Below are positions 1-8,318 of a stretch of DNA of 64,000 nt, in pieces (within the stretch, counting starts at the first letter, position 1; every line of letters begins with the position of its first letter). Source of the DNA: Chloroflexota bacterium (GTDB lineage: Bacteria; Chloroflexota; Anaerolineae; Aggregatilineales; J027); contig JACRBG010000002.1 of the NCBI GenBank assembly GCA_016234595.1, positions 310,001 through 374,000 of the forward strand, written 5' to 3'. Both the position numbers and the translations under genes were made by a program. The notes below the pieces were generated by a model. The model worked only from the letters and a program-made list of their open reading frames with translations. It made no database searches and had not been told where the DNA came from.

Positions 1-384
1 GGGGAACAGTCGGTCGGCACATCTGTCATTGTTGAAACGGGCCATGAAAAACATCCTTTTCTGGCCCATACCCCGACCATGCGCGTTCCATTGGAAATTA
101 CCCACACTGATAATGTCTACCGAGCGATGTGGGCGATGTTGTTGGCGGTGCGGCGCCATAACCAAATTTCGGATAAACCGATTAAGACAGTGGCGTGTCC
201 GGGGCTCGGAACAGGGGTGGGAAAAGTGCCTTATCCCGAAGCGGCCCGCCAAATGGCATTGGCCTATCGCAATTTTCATTTCCCACCACGTAGCATTGAT
301 TGGCCTTTTGCCTCCCTGCGCCAAGAACAAGTCCGCTTTGGAGGGGACTATGGCTTTAAGATTCCCCCGGAAACCAAACTTTAA
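1..384 (+). CDS. Macro (ADP-ribose-binding) domain protein, 5' end cut by the window
   Basis: Frame 1 is open from the first base to a TAA at 382-384, so this is the C-terminal 127 residues of a longer protein. The stretch resembles the second half of macro domains: a VGTS/VETGH loop, HTPTM, a strand rich in T-DNVY, then ACPGLGTGVGKVP, which matches the glycine-rich loop that holds the distal ribose. Macro domains bind or hydrolyse ADP-ribose derivatives such as ADP-ribose-1''-phosphate. The N-terminal substrate loop lies outside the window, so catalytic activity cannot be judged. It converges on the leftward gene ending at 389, four bases away. Confidence 0.7.
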   Translation, partial: GEQSVGTSVIVETGHEKHPFLAHTPTMRVPLEITHTDNVYRAMWAMLLAVRRHNQISDKPIKTVACPGLGTGVGKVPYPEAARQMALAYRNFHFPPRSIDWPFASLRQEQVRFGGDYGFKIPPETKL

Positions 385-388
385 GAAA

Positions 389-619
389 TCAGGCCGGTCT
401 GTCCTTCAACGGGATGAGGGTTAGACCGATAACTGCTACGGCAATCGTAGCAACAAGGGCCAATTTCTGAAACGGCCCAAAACTTGACCCCTCGCGCAGC
501 ATATCTACCATAACAATGCCAATTGCCCCCATGATACCGCCGAGGACACAGGCGATCCCCATTAGGCGCTTGCTGATGGTGAAATCGTCCGATAGTAGCT
601 GTTGAATCCATTTGACCAT
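389..619 (-). CDS. Small membrane protein of unknown function (76 aa)
   Basis: I do not recognise a family. The protein has a short amphipathic start (MVKWIQQLL) and two hydrophobic segments at about residues 18-38 and 50-70, and ends in a charged tail (LKDRPA). It starts ten bases after the stop of the upstream glycosyltransferase-like gene, so the two are probably co-transcribed. An AAGGA lies about 14 bases before the ATG, a loose ribosome site. An overlapping frame at 381-611 is also open, but lacks the clean two-helix layout and is read as a shadow. Confidence 0.55.
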   Translation of the reverse strand: MVKWIQQLLSDDFTISKRLMGIACVLGGIMGAIGIVMVDMLREGSSFGPFQKLALVATIAVAVIGLTLIPLKDRPA

Positions 620-629
620 TGCTAAATGC

Positions 630-2090
630 TCATTCCTTCGTTGGCTCAGTTGACCCCTCTATTTTGGGCGTTTCTTCCGGTTTTGTTTCTAGAGTATCCA
701 CAGCGGGCTTGGTCGTCTCCGCAATCTTAGTGTCCTGTTCGGCCTGTGGCGCGGGATTGGTTTCTGATATGCCCCCAGTTTCAGGTACGCCAGTAGTTCC
801 TTGGGTAAAAAGCCGCCGAGGGCCTTTCCCTACTAGTGCCGGACGGGCTTGTAGCATATCCACCCGTAGCCATGCCCCCGGTTTCGCGTATAACCACCAA
901 TAAATCAGAATGGGAAAAATCAAGTACACAATCGGGGACTCTTTGCCCGCCCCGTGTTCTTCAACCGAGGGTACGGTTGCAATATGGAGTGCCCAATAGC
1001 CTATGATAAAAAACAACGTTCCCATAATCAAAAGGGTATAGCTGCCACGTTTTTCCAATAGATAGGCCGCTACAAATAATACCGGATATAACTCGATATA
1101 GTAGGTTGTAGCGACACGCGGCGCGATGAGTAATGAGGCACACATCGCCAGCATCACCCCCCAGAAAAAATTGGTGCTGTCTTGCTTGATAATGGCCTTA
1201 TACCAATATTTTGCAACTGGAATCAAAATCAACCCTGACAACACAATTTGCCCGATCAGGCTAATTGCATCGGGAATTTGATCAAAGGGGTGGGTCAAAA
1301 TATGGGCAACAGGGTAGGTTTCGGCATAGTTGGAATAATTGAAAACACGGTGACGCCATTCGCTAAACCATTCGGGCAGCAAAATAAATGAGACGCCTGC
1401 CAACAGGGTAAAGGTCATAAAAAAGCTCGTGACCAACTGGCGGCGATCGTTGCGGAAGGCCCATAACAAGAGTAAAAGAATTAGAATATAACCCGTTTGG
1501 GGCTTGATGGTCGAAAGTGCCAGCATCACCCCCGCAAAACCATCCCTGCGTCGGGCAATCCCCCAATAGGCCGCGATGTGAAACCCAAAAGCTAAAAAGG
1601 CGGGTTGGGCCAATAGCAAGCCCCGCACCGAAAAATAGCTGGTGATGACCGTTAATAGAAGTAAGGCGAGAGTAATCGGCTTGGGGAGCCAGCCTAATGT
1701 ATCAAGTTGAAGCGCTAATGACCCTATCAGCAGCAGCAGCAAAAATTCCATAAAAATGGCGGCAGCCAATTGAAATTCCAATAATGCTAGTGGGCCAAAC
1801 AGGATAATCAGATAAAAGGGGTAAACAAATTGGAACTGGTCTTCGTCTTCTTTAGCCAAGCGGTCGTAGATGGCTAATTGGCTTTGAATGCCAACCTTGT
1901 TGTCATAGGGACTGAGATTGTCTTCCCAAAATAACTTGCCCCCTTCCCATGTCGGATAAATATCGGTTGCCCCTACCGTCAAATTTTGATAGATAGCGAT
2001 GGTACTGGCGACTGCGAAGATGTATGCCCCAATAATCAGCAAGATCCAACCCGCGAGTTTTGATGAATTGGTGCCGTTTGCTGTTTTCAC
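630..2090 (-). CDS. GT87-type polytopic membrane glycosyltransferase (DUF2029-like)
   Basis: The 486-residue protein has about ten hydrophobic helices, starting at residues 14-34. A hydrophilic first loop (DIYPTWEGGKLFWEDNLSPYD) resembles that of polyprenyl-phosphate-mannose-dependent GT87 enzymes, which build mannosylated lipids or glycans on the outer face of the membrane. A further GT-C-like feature is the run of short loops between helices. The last 75 residues are polar, Thr/Glu/Pro-rich and probably disordered. The start is GTG at 2090, preceded by a GAGAGGG ribosome site. No glycan cluster surrounds it, so the acceptor is unknown. The family call rests on topology and the first loop only. 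Confidence 0.6.
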   Translation of the reverse strand: MKTANGTNSSKLAGWILLIIGAYIFAVASTIAIYQNLTVGATDIYPTWEGGKLFWEDNLSPYDNKVGIQSQLAIYDRLAKEDEDQFQFVYPFYLIILFGPLALLEFQLAAAIFMEFLLLLLIGSLALQLDTLGWLPKPITLALLLLTVITSYFSVRGLLLAQPAFLAFGFHIAAYWGIARRRDGFAGVMLALSTIKPQTGYILILLLLLWAFRNDRRQLVTSFFMTFTLLAGVSFILLPEWFSEWRHRVFNYSNYAETYPVAHILTHPFDQIPDAISLIGQIVLSGLILIPVAKYWYKAIIKQDSTNFFWGVMLAMCASLLIAPRVATTYYIELYPVLFVAAYLLEKRGSYTLLIMGTLFFIIGYWALHIATVPSVEEHGAGKESPIVYLIFPILIYWWLYAKPGAWLRVDMLQARPALVGKGPRRLFTQGTTGVPETGGISETNPAPQAEQDTKIAETTKPAVDTLETKPEETPKIEGSTEPTKE

Positions 2091-2505
2091 GCCAAAAACA
2101 CCCTCTCTAGAAAGAATGGTTTATCAAGTTACAGTTTTAGTCGCTTACTATTTCAAGGATATGCGCTTCGGGGGTTTTGTGCGAGTCCCTAAAAAATTTG
2201 AGGAAACAAACATTTTGAGGCACAATGAACGACGCTATAGGGCTAGAGAGTCGCTAAGTACCTTAACAGGCTGGATTAGAGATTTTACAAAGAGTTTGCA
2301 AAATTTATCACAAGGTGTATAATCGCGTTAATTTTTAGGCCTAAATGCCCAAGCATTTGTCTTTCTCACCACGACAACTGAATTTATAGGTTTCACTAAT
2401 CGGCGGCGTATTTGGCCGCACGGTTTTGTCGTTTGAACTGAACGGGTTGTAAATCATTAGGTGCAGTTTGGGCCAGTCTTGACTGGTTCAGGAGGAATAC
2501 GTTTC
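2091..2505. other. Divergent intergenic region and 5' leader of the respiratory operon
   Basis: The 415-base stretch separates the leftward GT87-like gene from the rightward Rieske gene. It is AT-rich up to about 2340 and holds a good plus-strand promoter at 2295-2323. This leaves an untranslated leader of about 175 bases before the Rieske ATG at 2506. An open frame from 1999 to 2322 runs antisense into the GT87 gene and looks accidental. I saw no RNA gene or known riboswitch in the leader. Confidence 0.5.
2295..2323 (+). promoter_or_regulatory. Sigma70-type promoter for the Rieske/cytochrome b operon
   Basis: A TTTGCA at 2295-2300 and a perfect TATAAT at 2318-2323 are separated by 17 bases. 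It is the only strong candidate upstream of the Rieske gene, and transcription would start near 2330. Confidence 0.6.
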
Positions 2506-3102
2506 ATGTCTACATCTCGTGCCATCAGGCCGACACCCGCCTCGGCCAAAACCGAGATTGATGCGCCCTCCCAAGGGCAAATTCAAGTTGCTCCCGTTAC
2601 ACGACGAGAGTTTTTGTTTTATGTCTGGGGAGCCAGCATGGCACTCCTGCTTGCTGCCAGTGGCGGCATTATTGTCTGGTTTGCCTTGCCTCGCTTTAAG
2701 GCAGGTGAGTTCGGTGGTTTGATTGATGTCACCAGCATTCCAAAACCGGGCGATCCACCCGTGAAGTATCCGGCTGGTAAGTTTTGGATGTCCAACGACG
2801 CCGATAAAGGCTTGGTCGCGCTGTACACGGTCTGCACCCATCTTGGTTGCCTCTATGCGTGGGCGCAATCAAACTTCCGGTTTGAATGCCCCTGTCACGG
2901 GTCAAAATATACGACCGCTGGTACATGGATTGAAGGGCCTGCCCCGCGCAGCCTTGACCGCTTCCCAATTGTCGTGACTACCAACAATGGTGATGTCACC
3001 AACAATGAAGCGGGTGATCCTATCCCCGGTTTGACCCCCGCCAATGTCATTAACGTCCGCGTGGATACGGGTAAACGCATTAAGCGCGACGGTCATGTCT
3101 AA
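2506..3102 (+). CDS. Rieske 2Fe-2S subunit of the bc/b6f-type quinol oxidising complex
   Basis: The 198-residue protein carries the electron from the quinol site of cytochrome b to a cytochrome c. Both cluster-binding boxes are present: CTHLGC at residues 110-115 and CPCHGS at 128-133, giving two Cys and two His ligands plus the usual disulphide pair. A single helix at about residues 38-60 follows a TRREFL sequence, so a Tat-type uncleaved anchor is likely. The start is set by AGGAGG at 2490-2495 before ATG 2506; an in-frame GTG at 2461 has no such site. Cytochrome b follows 45 bases downstream. Confidence 0.93.
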   Translation: MSTSRAIRPTPASAKTEIDAPSQGQIQVAPVTRREFLFYVWGASMALLLAASGGIIVWFALPRFKAGEFGGLIDVTSIPKPGDPPVKYPAGKFWMSNDADKGLVALYTVCTHLGCLYAWAQSNFRFECPCHGSKYTTAGTWIEGPAPRSLDRFPIVVTTNNGDVTNNEAGDPIPGLTPANVINVRVDTGKRIKRDGHV

Positions 3103-3147
3103 AAGTAGCGTTGTTATGAGTGCCGTTTGGTTTATGAGGAGAGTCTG

Positions 3148-4938
3148 ATGTCGGTACTGCCTGTTCCGTCCATCTTGGACGACATCAAAGAAAAAGGCGT
3201 CCGTAAAGCGGTCTATGAAACGCTTGACCGGACGACTGAGCGTATCACTGCCGGGATGAACCTTCAGGATATTCGTGAAGCCCTGCGTGGTGACAAACCC
3301 TCGCGCCGCCCCAACCCCCGCCTCACCCCTCATGCGGATGGGTTCTGGCTGCATATGCGCCCTTCGTACTATCACACCTCGGTGACTGGGTTATATCCCA
3401 CGTTCCGGCTGGGGTGGCTTTCGACCTTCTTCTTTGCCTTTGAGATTATTACGGGCCTCTTCCTGATGATTTTCTACACACCATCACCGGATGTGGCCTA
3501 TAACGATATGAAGAATATCCTCGGCAACGTGCCCTTGGGCCAATTGATGCGTGACCTGCATCGTTTGGGGGCTGAGGCGATGGTGACGGTGGTGGCGCTG
3601 CATATGCTCCGCACCTTCATTACCGGGTCGTATAAGAAACCACGCCAATTTACGTGGTTGACGGGTGTGATTCTACTCTTGGTCACACTGTTCCTCAGCT
3701 TCTCCGGCTATTTGTTACCGTGGGACCAACTGGCCTTCTGGGCAGTGACGATTGGTACATCCATGGCCGAAGCGGCGCCGCCACAGGTGGTCGGGACGAA
3801 TGTCAACTTGCTCTTGCGTGGTGCACCTGACATTGGCGCAGGTGGGTTGTTACGTTTCTACCTGTTGCACGTGTTTGCCCTGCCCTTGATTACCACTATT
3901 TTCATCGGCGTGCACTACTACAAAGTCGTGCTGCACGGTCACAGTTTGCCGCCGCGTGAAGAAGAGGTGGGTAAAGACACCGCTAAACGTGTTCCCATGG
4001 ATCGCCGCACCTACTACATCCCCGATATTATGTCCAACGAACTGGCATGGATTGGGATGGTTGGTTTCATTCTCGTGCTGTTGTGCCTCTGGTTCTTCCA
4101 TGCCCCACTCGAAAATCATGCCGACCCACAAGTAACACCACTGCACACCACTGCACCGTGGTATTTCTTGTGGCTGCAAGGGATGTTAAAACTCGGTGAT
4201 AAAGTTATTATGGGTGTGGTGCTGCCGACCCTCATTTTCGGGTTCTTGTTTGCCCTGCCCTATATTGACTTGACCCCCAGCCGCCGTTATGCCCATCGCC
4301 GTATTGCGCTGTCGGGTGGAATGCTGACCTGCTTTACCCTCATCGTTTTGACCTTCATGGGCACGCCCCATTATGGGGTTTCAACCGCTGCCAATGATGA
4401 AGTGGCCCAAGTGCTTATTCCAATGGAAGGTGTTGGGGCGATTCGCTCTATTCCATTTGATGAATTGAAAGCCAACTTAACGGCCAGCCGTTCTGAAAAC
4501 GTCATTTGGACAGTGGATGTGGATGCGTGGAAGAACGCGACACCCCGTGCCGATTTCGATGCCAACATTTTGGCCCGCGATCCCAATGTCATCGCGATTA
4601 CCGATAGCAATATTGACCAACTGGAAGAACAGTATAAGGATAATTATCCGACTCTGTGGAAGGCCATCGAAGAATTCCATCACCTGTTATTTGAGGAATT
4701 CCCCGACAACCTGCCGAATGCCGTTGGTTATATGAGCATTTCCTTGAAGCAGGAGAACTTGGCACGCATCTATATTTTGATGACGTGGGATGTGCCTGAG
4801 CTTGACAAGGAAAGCGGCGAGATCATCATGAAAGATGACGAACCTAAGCTGCTCTTAGACGTGGATGGCAACCCCATTCGCAGCGTCTCTGGCAAGCAGG
4901 TTTACATCCACCAAGAATCTGAGTGGCACGAACATTGA
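3148..4938 (+). CDS. Cytochrome b of a bc-type complex, b6 and subunit IV parts fused, with a soluble C-terminal extension
   Basis: The 596-residue protein oxidises (mena)quinol and carries hemes bL and bH. The four axial histidines are H138 and H152 (14 apart) and H241 and H256 (15 apart). The 14/15 spacing is that of cytochrome b6, not of mitochondrial cytochrome b. The Qo motif is APWY at 336-339 instead of PEWY. Helices continue to about residue 425. The last 170 residues are hydrophilic, with a segment at about 440-560 that is not part of the usual fold. At the position of the heme ci cysteine of plastid b6 I read an arginine. The start is ATG 3148 after GAGGAGAG; the upstream TTG at 3127 is disfavoured. 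Confidence 0.92.
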   Translation: MSVLPVPSILDDIKEKGVRKAVYETLDRTTERITAGMNLQDIREALRGDKPSRRPNPRLTPHADGFWLHMRPSYYHTSVTGLYPTFRLGWLSTFFFAFEIITGLFLMIFYTPSPDVAYNDMKNILGNVPLGQLMRDLHRLGAEAMVTVVALHMLRTFITGSYKKPRQFTWLTGVILLLVTLFLSFSGYLLPWDQLAFWAVTIGTSMAEAAPPQVVGTNVNLLLRGAPDIGAGGLLRFYLLHVFALPLITTIFIGVHYYKVVLHGHSLPPREEEVGKDTAKRVPMDRRTYYIPDIMSNELAWIGMVGFILVLLCLWFFHAPLENHADPQVTPLHTTAPWYFLWLQGMLKLGDKVIMGVVLPTLIFGFLFALPYIDLTPSRRYAHRRIALSGGMLTCFTLIVLTFMGTPHYGVSTAANDEVAQVLIPMEGVGAIRSIPFDELKANLTASRSENVIWTVDVDAWKNATPRADFDANILARDPNVIAITDSNIDQLEEQYKDNYPTLWKAIEEFHHLLFEEFPDNLPNAVGYMSISLKQENLARIYILMTWDVPELDKESGEIIMKDDEPKLLLDVDGNPIRSVSGKQVYIHQESEWHEH

Positions 4939-4946
4939 TAAAACGG

Positions 4947-4975
4947 GCAGGCTAGTGAAAAATCCATTGGCCTGC
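4947..4975 (+). promoter_or_regulatory. Intercistronic stem-loop between cytochrome b and cytochrome c genes
   Basis: GCAGGCTAGTG and CATTGGCCTGC pair over 11 positions (two G-U pairs) around a seven-base AAAAATC loop. The T-run after it is poor, so it looks more like an RNA-stabilising or processing hairpin than a terminator. Confidence 0.4.
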
Positions 4976-5038
4976 ACTGTTTCCCATAATTTTGTAACAA
5001 GTACGACCATTCGCGCTGTACGGCGAAGGAAACATTGA

Positions 5039-6673
5039 ATGGAAAATAATCAGAAACAACCTTTCATGGAATTTCCGTCCGTTGAATCCCGCGTGATTGC
5101 CGGTATCCTCTTTTTTACCGGAACACTGATTATGCTGGCTTGGGCGGCAATTAATGAACCAGCTCGTATGACCGAGTTTACTGAGCGTTTCAACGGGCGT
5201 TCGATTGAAACAGGCGCTATCCTGTTTGAAAATAACTGTGCGACCTGTCACGGGCAAGAAGGCTATGGCATCGCGGGCCGTGCGCCTGCCTTGAACAATC
5301 CCTTTCTTTTGAATTACAGCTTTTTTGGCGAATATGACCGCCAAATCACGGCCCTAACTGACCAAATTGCGGCAGTGGATTCTGAAAAAGAACCCGAAAA
5401 GAAGGCCGAACTGGAAAGCCAACTGGCTGTGGTCGAAGCTCAACGCCAAGAACTGTATGAAACCCTGCGTTACGACTACAGTGAACAGTGGACGGCGCTT
5501 GATGCTCAACTGACGGCGCTGGACAGTCGTATTCAGGAAGAATTGGACATCCCGGCCAGCTTGCTTGCCGTGCAAGTTCAACAACGCAATGATGAAATTT
5601 CGGCCCTAGATGCACAATTGCTCCCCGTTACGGAGCGTATCACGGCGGCTCAAGGTGCGGGGCAAACTCCTGATCCAGCCGATGTGCAACAGCAAACCGA
5701 TCTTCAGGCCCAGATTGATGCCAAGAAGGCTGAGCTAAGTCCATTTAGCACTTTGAATGATGAGCGCGTCCCCTTGCAGGCAAAGGTGGTACGTTATGCC
5801 ACACTGAAAGATGCCCATGCGCAGGTGCAAGCCCTACGGCTGCAAATTGCTGATCTGGAAAGCCAACTGGCCGCTCTCCCCGAAGAGGATGCAGGTCGCG
5901 CCGATATTGAGACACAACTGGACAATCTACAAACTCAATTGTCCACCCAAGAAAAGGCCCGTGATGATGCGCTAAAGGCGATGGTAGAAGCCAAAGACAT
6001 CATTGACTTTGACCCCGAAGCCGACAGCCGTATGACTCAACTGAAATGGAACGGCACGCTGGAGGATTTGATTTACACTACCCTCATCAGCGGTCGCCCT
6101 GTCAGTGCCGCCTATTGGCCTTCACCGATGGTGGCATGGGCACAGGATGCAGGTGGCCCGTTGCGTCGTGACCAAGTCCAGAACTTGACCGATTATGTTC
6201 TCAATTGGAGTCGTGACTTTACCCTCCAAGACGTGCGCCGCATCAATCAACTGGCGGTTATACCCAGCGCCTCGGCTGGCCCGACGGTTGAAGGGGTCTG
6301 CCCGAAAGCCGATACGGATAACGCAAGCTGCAAGATTGATGATGTCGTGACCCAAATCAGCGCCATCACCAATGCCGATAGCACAGCCGGTCAACAGGCC
6401 TATAGCCAAAATGGGTGTGCTGGTTGCCATTACTCCGGTAGCGCGATTGCCCCGGCTCCACAAGGGGTCTTTACCCGCGCCGAACAACATGCACAAGAAA
6501 AGCCGGATCTCTATCCAGATGCCCGCCACTACCTTGTCCAAAGTATTTTGCTGCCCAATTCGGACTCGGCCTATGGTTTCACTGCTGGGGCCATGCCGCA
6601 GACGTTTGGCAAGACATTGGATCTCCAAACACTCGGCAACATCATTGCCTATCTGGAAAGCCAAGACCAATAG
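5039..6673 (+). CDS. Membrane-anchored diheme cytochrome c with a long coiled coil inserted in the first heme domain
   Basis: The 544-residue protein has an N-terminal membrane helix at about 17-39. It carries two CXXCH heme sites: CATCH at 67-71 and CAGCH at 460-464. Heptad-like, Glu/Gln/Ala/Leu-rich sequence fills about residues 98-325. The rest of the first domain resumes after this, with its Met ligand at M364 (WPSPMVAW) and a DAGGPL/LTDYVLNW helix. The second domain's Met ligand is M519 (GAMPQTFG). It probably receives electrons from the Rieske protein in the same operon, on the outer face of the membrane. AAGGA at 5026-5030 fixes the ATG at 5039. The heme and helix calls are firm; the role of the insertion is unknown. 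Confidence 0.88.
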   Translation: MENNQKQPFMEFPSVESRVIAGILFFTGTLIMLAWAAINEPARMTEFTERFNGRSIETGAILFENNCATCHGQEGYGIAGRAPALNNPFLLNYSFFGEYDRQITALTDQIAAVDSEKEPEKKAELESQLAVVEAQRQELYETLRYDYSEQWTALDAQLTALDSRIQEELDIPASLLAVQVQQRNDEISALDAQLLPVTERITAAQGAGQTPDPADVQQQTDLQAQIDAKKAELSPFSTLNDERVPLQAKVVRYATLKDAHAQVQALRLQIADLESQLAALPEEDAGRADIETQLDNLQTQLSTQEKARDDALKAMVEAKDIIDFDPEADSRMTQLKWNGTLEDLIYTTLISGRPVSAAYWPSPMVAWAQDAGGPLRRDQVQNLTDYVLNWSRDFTLQDVRRINQLAVIPSASAGPTVEGVCPKADTDNASCKIDDVVTQISAITNADSTAGQQAYSQNGCAGCHYSGSAIAPAPQGVFTRAEQHAQEKPDLYPDARHYLVQSILLPNSDSAYGFTAGAMPQTFGKTLDLQTLGNIIAYLESQDQ

Positions 6674-6697
6674 GGTCATCTAAATCTTTAACCCAAG

Positions 6698-6730
6698 CAG
6701 CGTTCCAAAAATCAATGGGACGCTGTTTTT
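6698..6730 (+). terminator. Rho-independent terminator after the first cytochrome c gene
   Basis: CAGCGTTCC at 6698-6706 pairs with GGGACGCTG at 6717-6725 (one G-U pair) around a ten-base loop, and TTTTT follows at 6726-6730. Confidence 0.75.
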
Positions 6731-6779
6731 ATTTGCAACCAAGTTCCGAATTTGCAAAATCTGTGTAAAATCAAGCCAA

Positions 6780-6835
6780 TTGTCATTTAGAAATGTGTGG
6801 TTATACTTCCTGTTCAATACAGCGATTGGTATAAT
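6780..6835 (+). promoter_or_regulatory. Promoter region of the second cytochrome c and ccm genes
   Basis: TTGTCA at 6780-6785 and TATACT at 6802-6807 are 16 bases apart. A second TATAAT lies at 6830-6835 with only a weak -35 (TTCCTG). The site follows the terminator at 6698-6730, so the ccm block probably begins a separate transcript here. Confidence 0.5.
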
Positions 6836-6865
6836 TAAACTTATGTAGATCGGAGGCACAAGTCA

Positions 6866-7666
6866 GTGTCAAAACGTTTAGCCCTACCCGTTGCCTGCAT
6901 CATTTTTGGCTTTATCCTCATTGGGATCGTTTCTTCAAATACCCCTGTTTCGCACGCCCAAGAAGGGGAACGAAACTTGGCTGCGTTGCGAGGATCAGCC
7001 GTCTACGCCGAATTTTGCTCGGCTTGTCATGGCCCCAAAGGTGAAGCAATCGGCAGCGCCCCCGGTTTTGTCTCAATTGCCGAGTTCGACCCCGCGACCG
7101 TTCGCGCTCAGATTGTTGAAGGCTACGATTCAGACGAAAACACCCCTGTTAAAATGGTGGGCTATGGCATTGAAGCGGGTGGCCCTTTGCAAAGCACCCA
7201 AATAGATGATGTGGTAGCCTATATGCTCACGTGGCAAACTGGCGATACGCCTGAACTGCCTGACGCCCAGCTTGAACCCGGTGCAGTTGTTTATACTGGC
7301 CCCGGCAATCCATCCGAAGGTGCAACGGTCTATGCCTATGCCTGCCTCGGTTGTCATGGTCGTGATGCCAAAGGTCGGGGTAAGGCCAATTTCCCACGTT
7401 TTACCATTGATGAAAATTCCGTGCGTGTTGCCGCGACGGGTGATGGACATGGCTTTGTGCCAGCATTTGCCGACAATGCAGGTGGCCCATTAGCCCCGCA
7501 GCAACTCGATAATCTGGACGCCTATCTGCGCACCATTGACGTTGAAAAAGAAGAAGAAGGGCCGCAAGGCGTTACTATTCTATTGATGGTCTTAGGCCTT
7601 GGTGCTGTTGGAATCGTCGGTGGGGTCTATGTCGCTGCTAACCGACAAGGCCGCGCCGCAGGATAA
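6866..7666 (+). CDS. Exported diheme cytochrome c, C-terminally anchored
   Basis: The 266-residue protein has a signal peptide (about 1-31, ending SHA), two heme sites (CSACH at 51-55 and CLGCH at 160-164) and a C-terminal helix at about 237-258 followed by RQGRAAG. The first domain has a clear Met ligand, M97, before the EAGGPL turn. In the second domain the equivalent place reads GFVPAF, with Val where Met is expected. It lies between the bc-type complex genes and the ccm genes, so it may be the mobile or docking electron carrier of that complex. The start is GTG 6866, supported by GGAGG at 6852-6856. Confidence 0.88.
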   Translation: MSKRLALPVACIIFGFILIGIVSSNTPVSHAQEGERNLAALRGSAVYAEFCSACHGPKGEAIGSAPGFVSIAEFDPATVRAQIVEGYDSDENTPVKMVGYGIEAGGPLQSTQIDDVVAYMLTWQTGDTPELPDAQLEPGAVVYTGPGNPSEGATVYAYACLGCHGRDAKGRGKANFPRFTIDENSVRVAATGDGHGFVPAFADNAGGPLAPQQLDNLDAYLRTIDVEKEEEGPQGVTILLMVLGLGAVGIVGGVYVAANRQGRAAG

Positions 7667-7720
7667 AATGATTCGATAAAGTACATTGATGATTGGGTTA
7701 GTAGCTAAGGAGCAAATTTG

Positions 7721-8269
7721 ATGGCAACCAACACCCCCGCATGGGAGAAAACTCCCGAACTCGCTGCACAACTAAAACCCCGCTTTGGTCAGCGCCAAAT
7801 GTATATGCTGATGGGCGGTATCGGTATTTTGGGGATCATCGCATACCTCATTTATGGAACATTGTTTGGCGGGGCCTATTTCAAGACAGTAGATGAGCTA
7901 GTCAAAGACCCCGATATGGTTGGCAAGAATGTCCGTATCTCTGGCGTGGTCATTGGCGACTATCATTTCGACTCCGAGACGCAAACCCTGACTTTTACTA
8001 TTGGTAATATTCCAAATGACAATGACACCATCAAAGAACAGGGTGGCCTAGCGGCGGTATTAAGCCGAGCTGCTGCCGACCCAAATGTCACCAAATTGGC
8101 AGTCGTTTATCATAATGGTGAGATACCAGACTTGCTAAAGAATGAGGCGCAGGCTATCCTCTCTGGAAAGTTGGGAGAAGACGGTATCTTCTACGCTGAC
8201 AGCCTGCAACTTAAATGCCCAACCCGTTATGCGGATGACGCCCCCGATCAGGTGGCAAAAAACCAGTAA
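7721..8269 (+). CDS. ccmE: Cytochrome c maturation heme chaperone CcmE, cysteine (CXXXY) type
   Basis: CcmE takes heme from CcmABCD and hands it to CcmF outside the membrane. The 182-residue protein has an N-terminal helix at about 27-47 and an OB-fold beta barrel from about 55 to 160. The heme-binding loop near the C-terminus is C166-P-T-R-Y170. Classical CcmE uses HXXXY here; the cysteine form is known from archaea and some sulphate reducers. An AAGGAG at 7707-7712 supports ATG 7721 over the TTG three bases earlier. It precedes ccmF, separated by a terminator-like hairpin. Confidence 0.85.
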   Translation: MATNTPAWEKTPELAAQLKPRFGQRQMYMLMGGIGILGIIAYLIYGTLFGGAYFKTVDELVKDPDMVGKNVRISGVVIGDYHFDSETQTLTFTIGNIPNDNDTIKEQGGLAAVLSRAAADPNVTKLAVVYHNGEIPDLLKNEAQAILSGKLGEDGIFYADSLQLKCPTRYADDAPDQVAKNQ

Positions 8270-8318
8270 TTAGTTGGACATTGCCCTCAGCACAGGGCGA
8301 AACTCTATAAAAATCAGC

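Noticed and set aside
395-428. CGGTCT/AGACCG hairpin after the macro-domain gene
   Set aside because: The stem is only six pairs with a 22-base loop and no T-run, and half of it lies in the neighbouring coding sequence.
381-611. Alternative minus-strand frame overlapping the small membrane protein
   Set aside because: It is Arg/Pro/Cys-rich without the two clean helices seen in the 389-619 frame.
1999-2322. 107-residue plus-strand open frame
   Set aside because: It runs antisense into the GT87-like gene, lacks a ribosome site or family features, and contains the Rieske promoter.
2461-2505. GTG start extending the Rieske protein by 15 residues
   Set aside because: AGGAGG lies inside this extension, directly ahead of ATG 2506, which restores a normal twin-arginine-type N-terminus.
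6122-6679. 185-residue minus-strand frame behind the first cytochrome c
   Set aside because: It overlaps the second heme domain completely and shows no domain.
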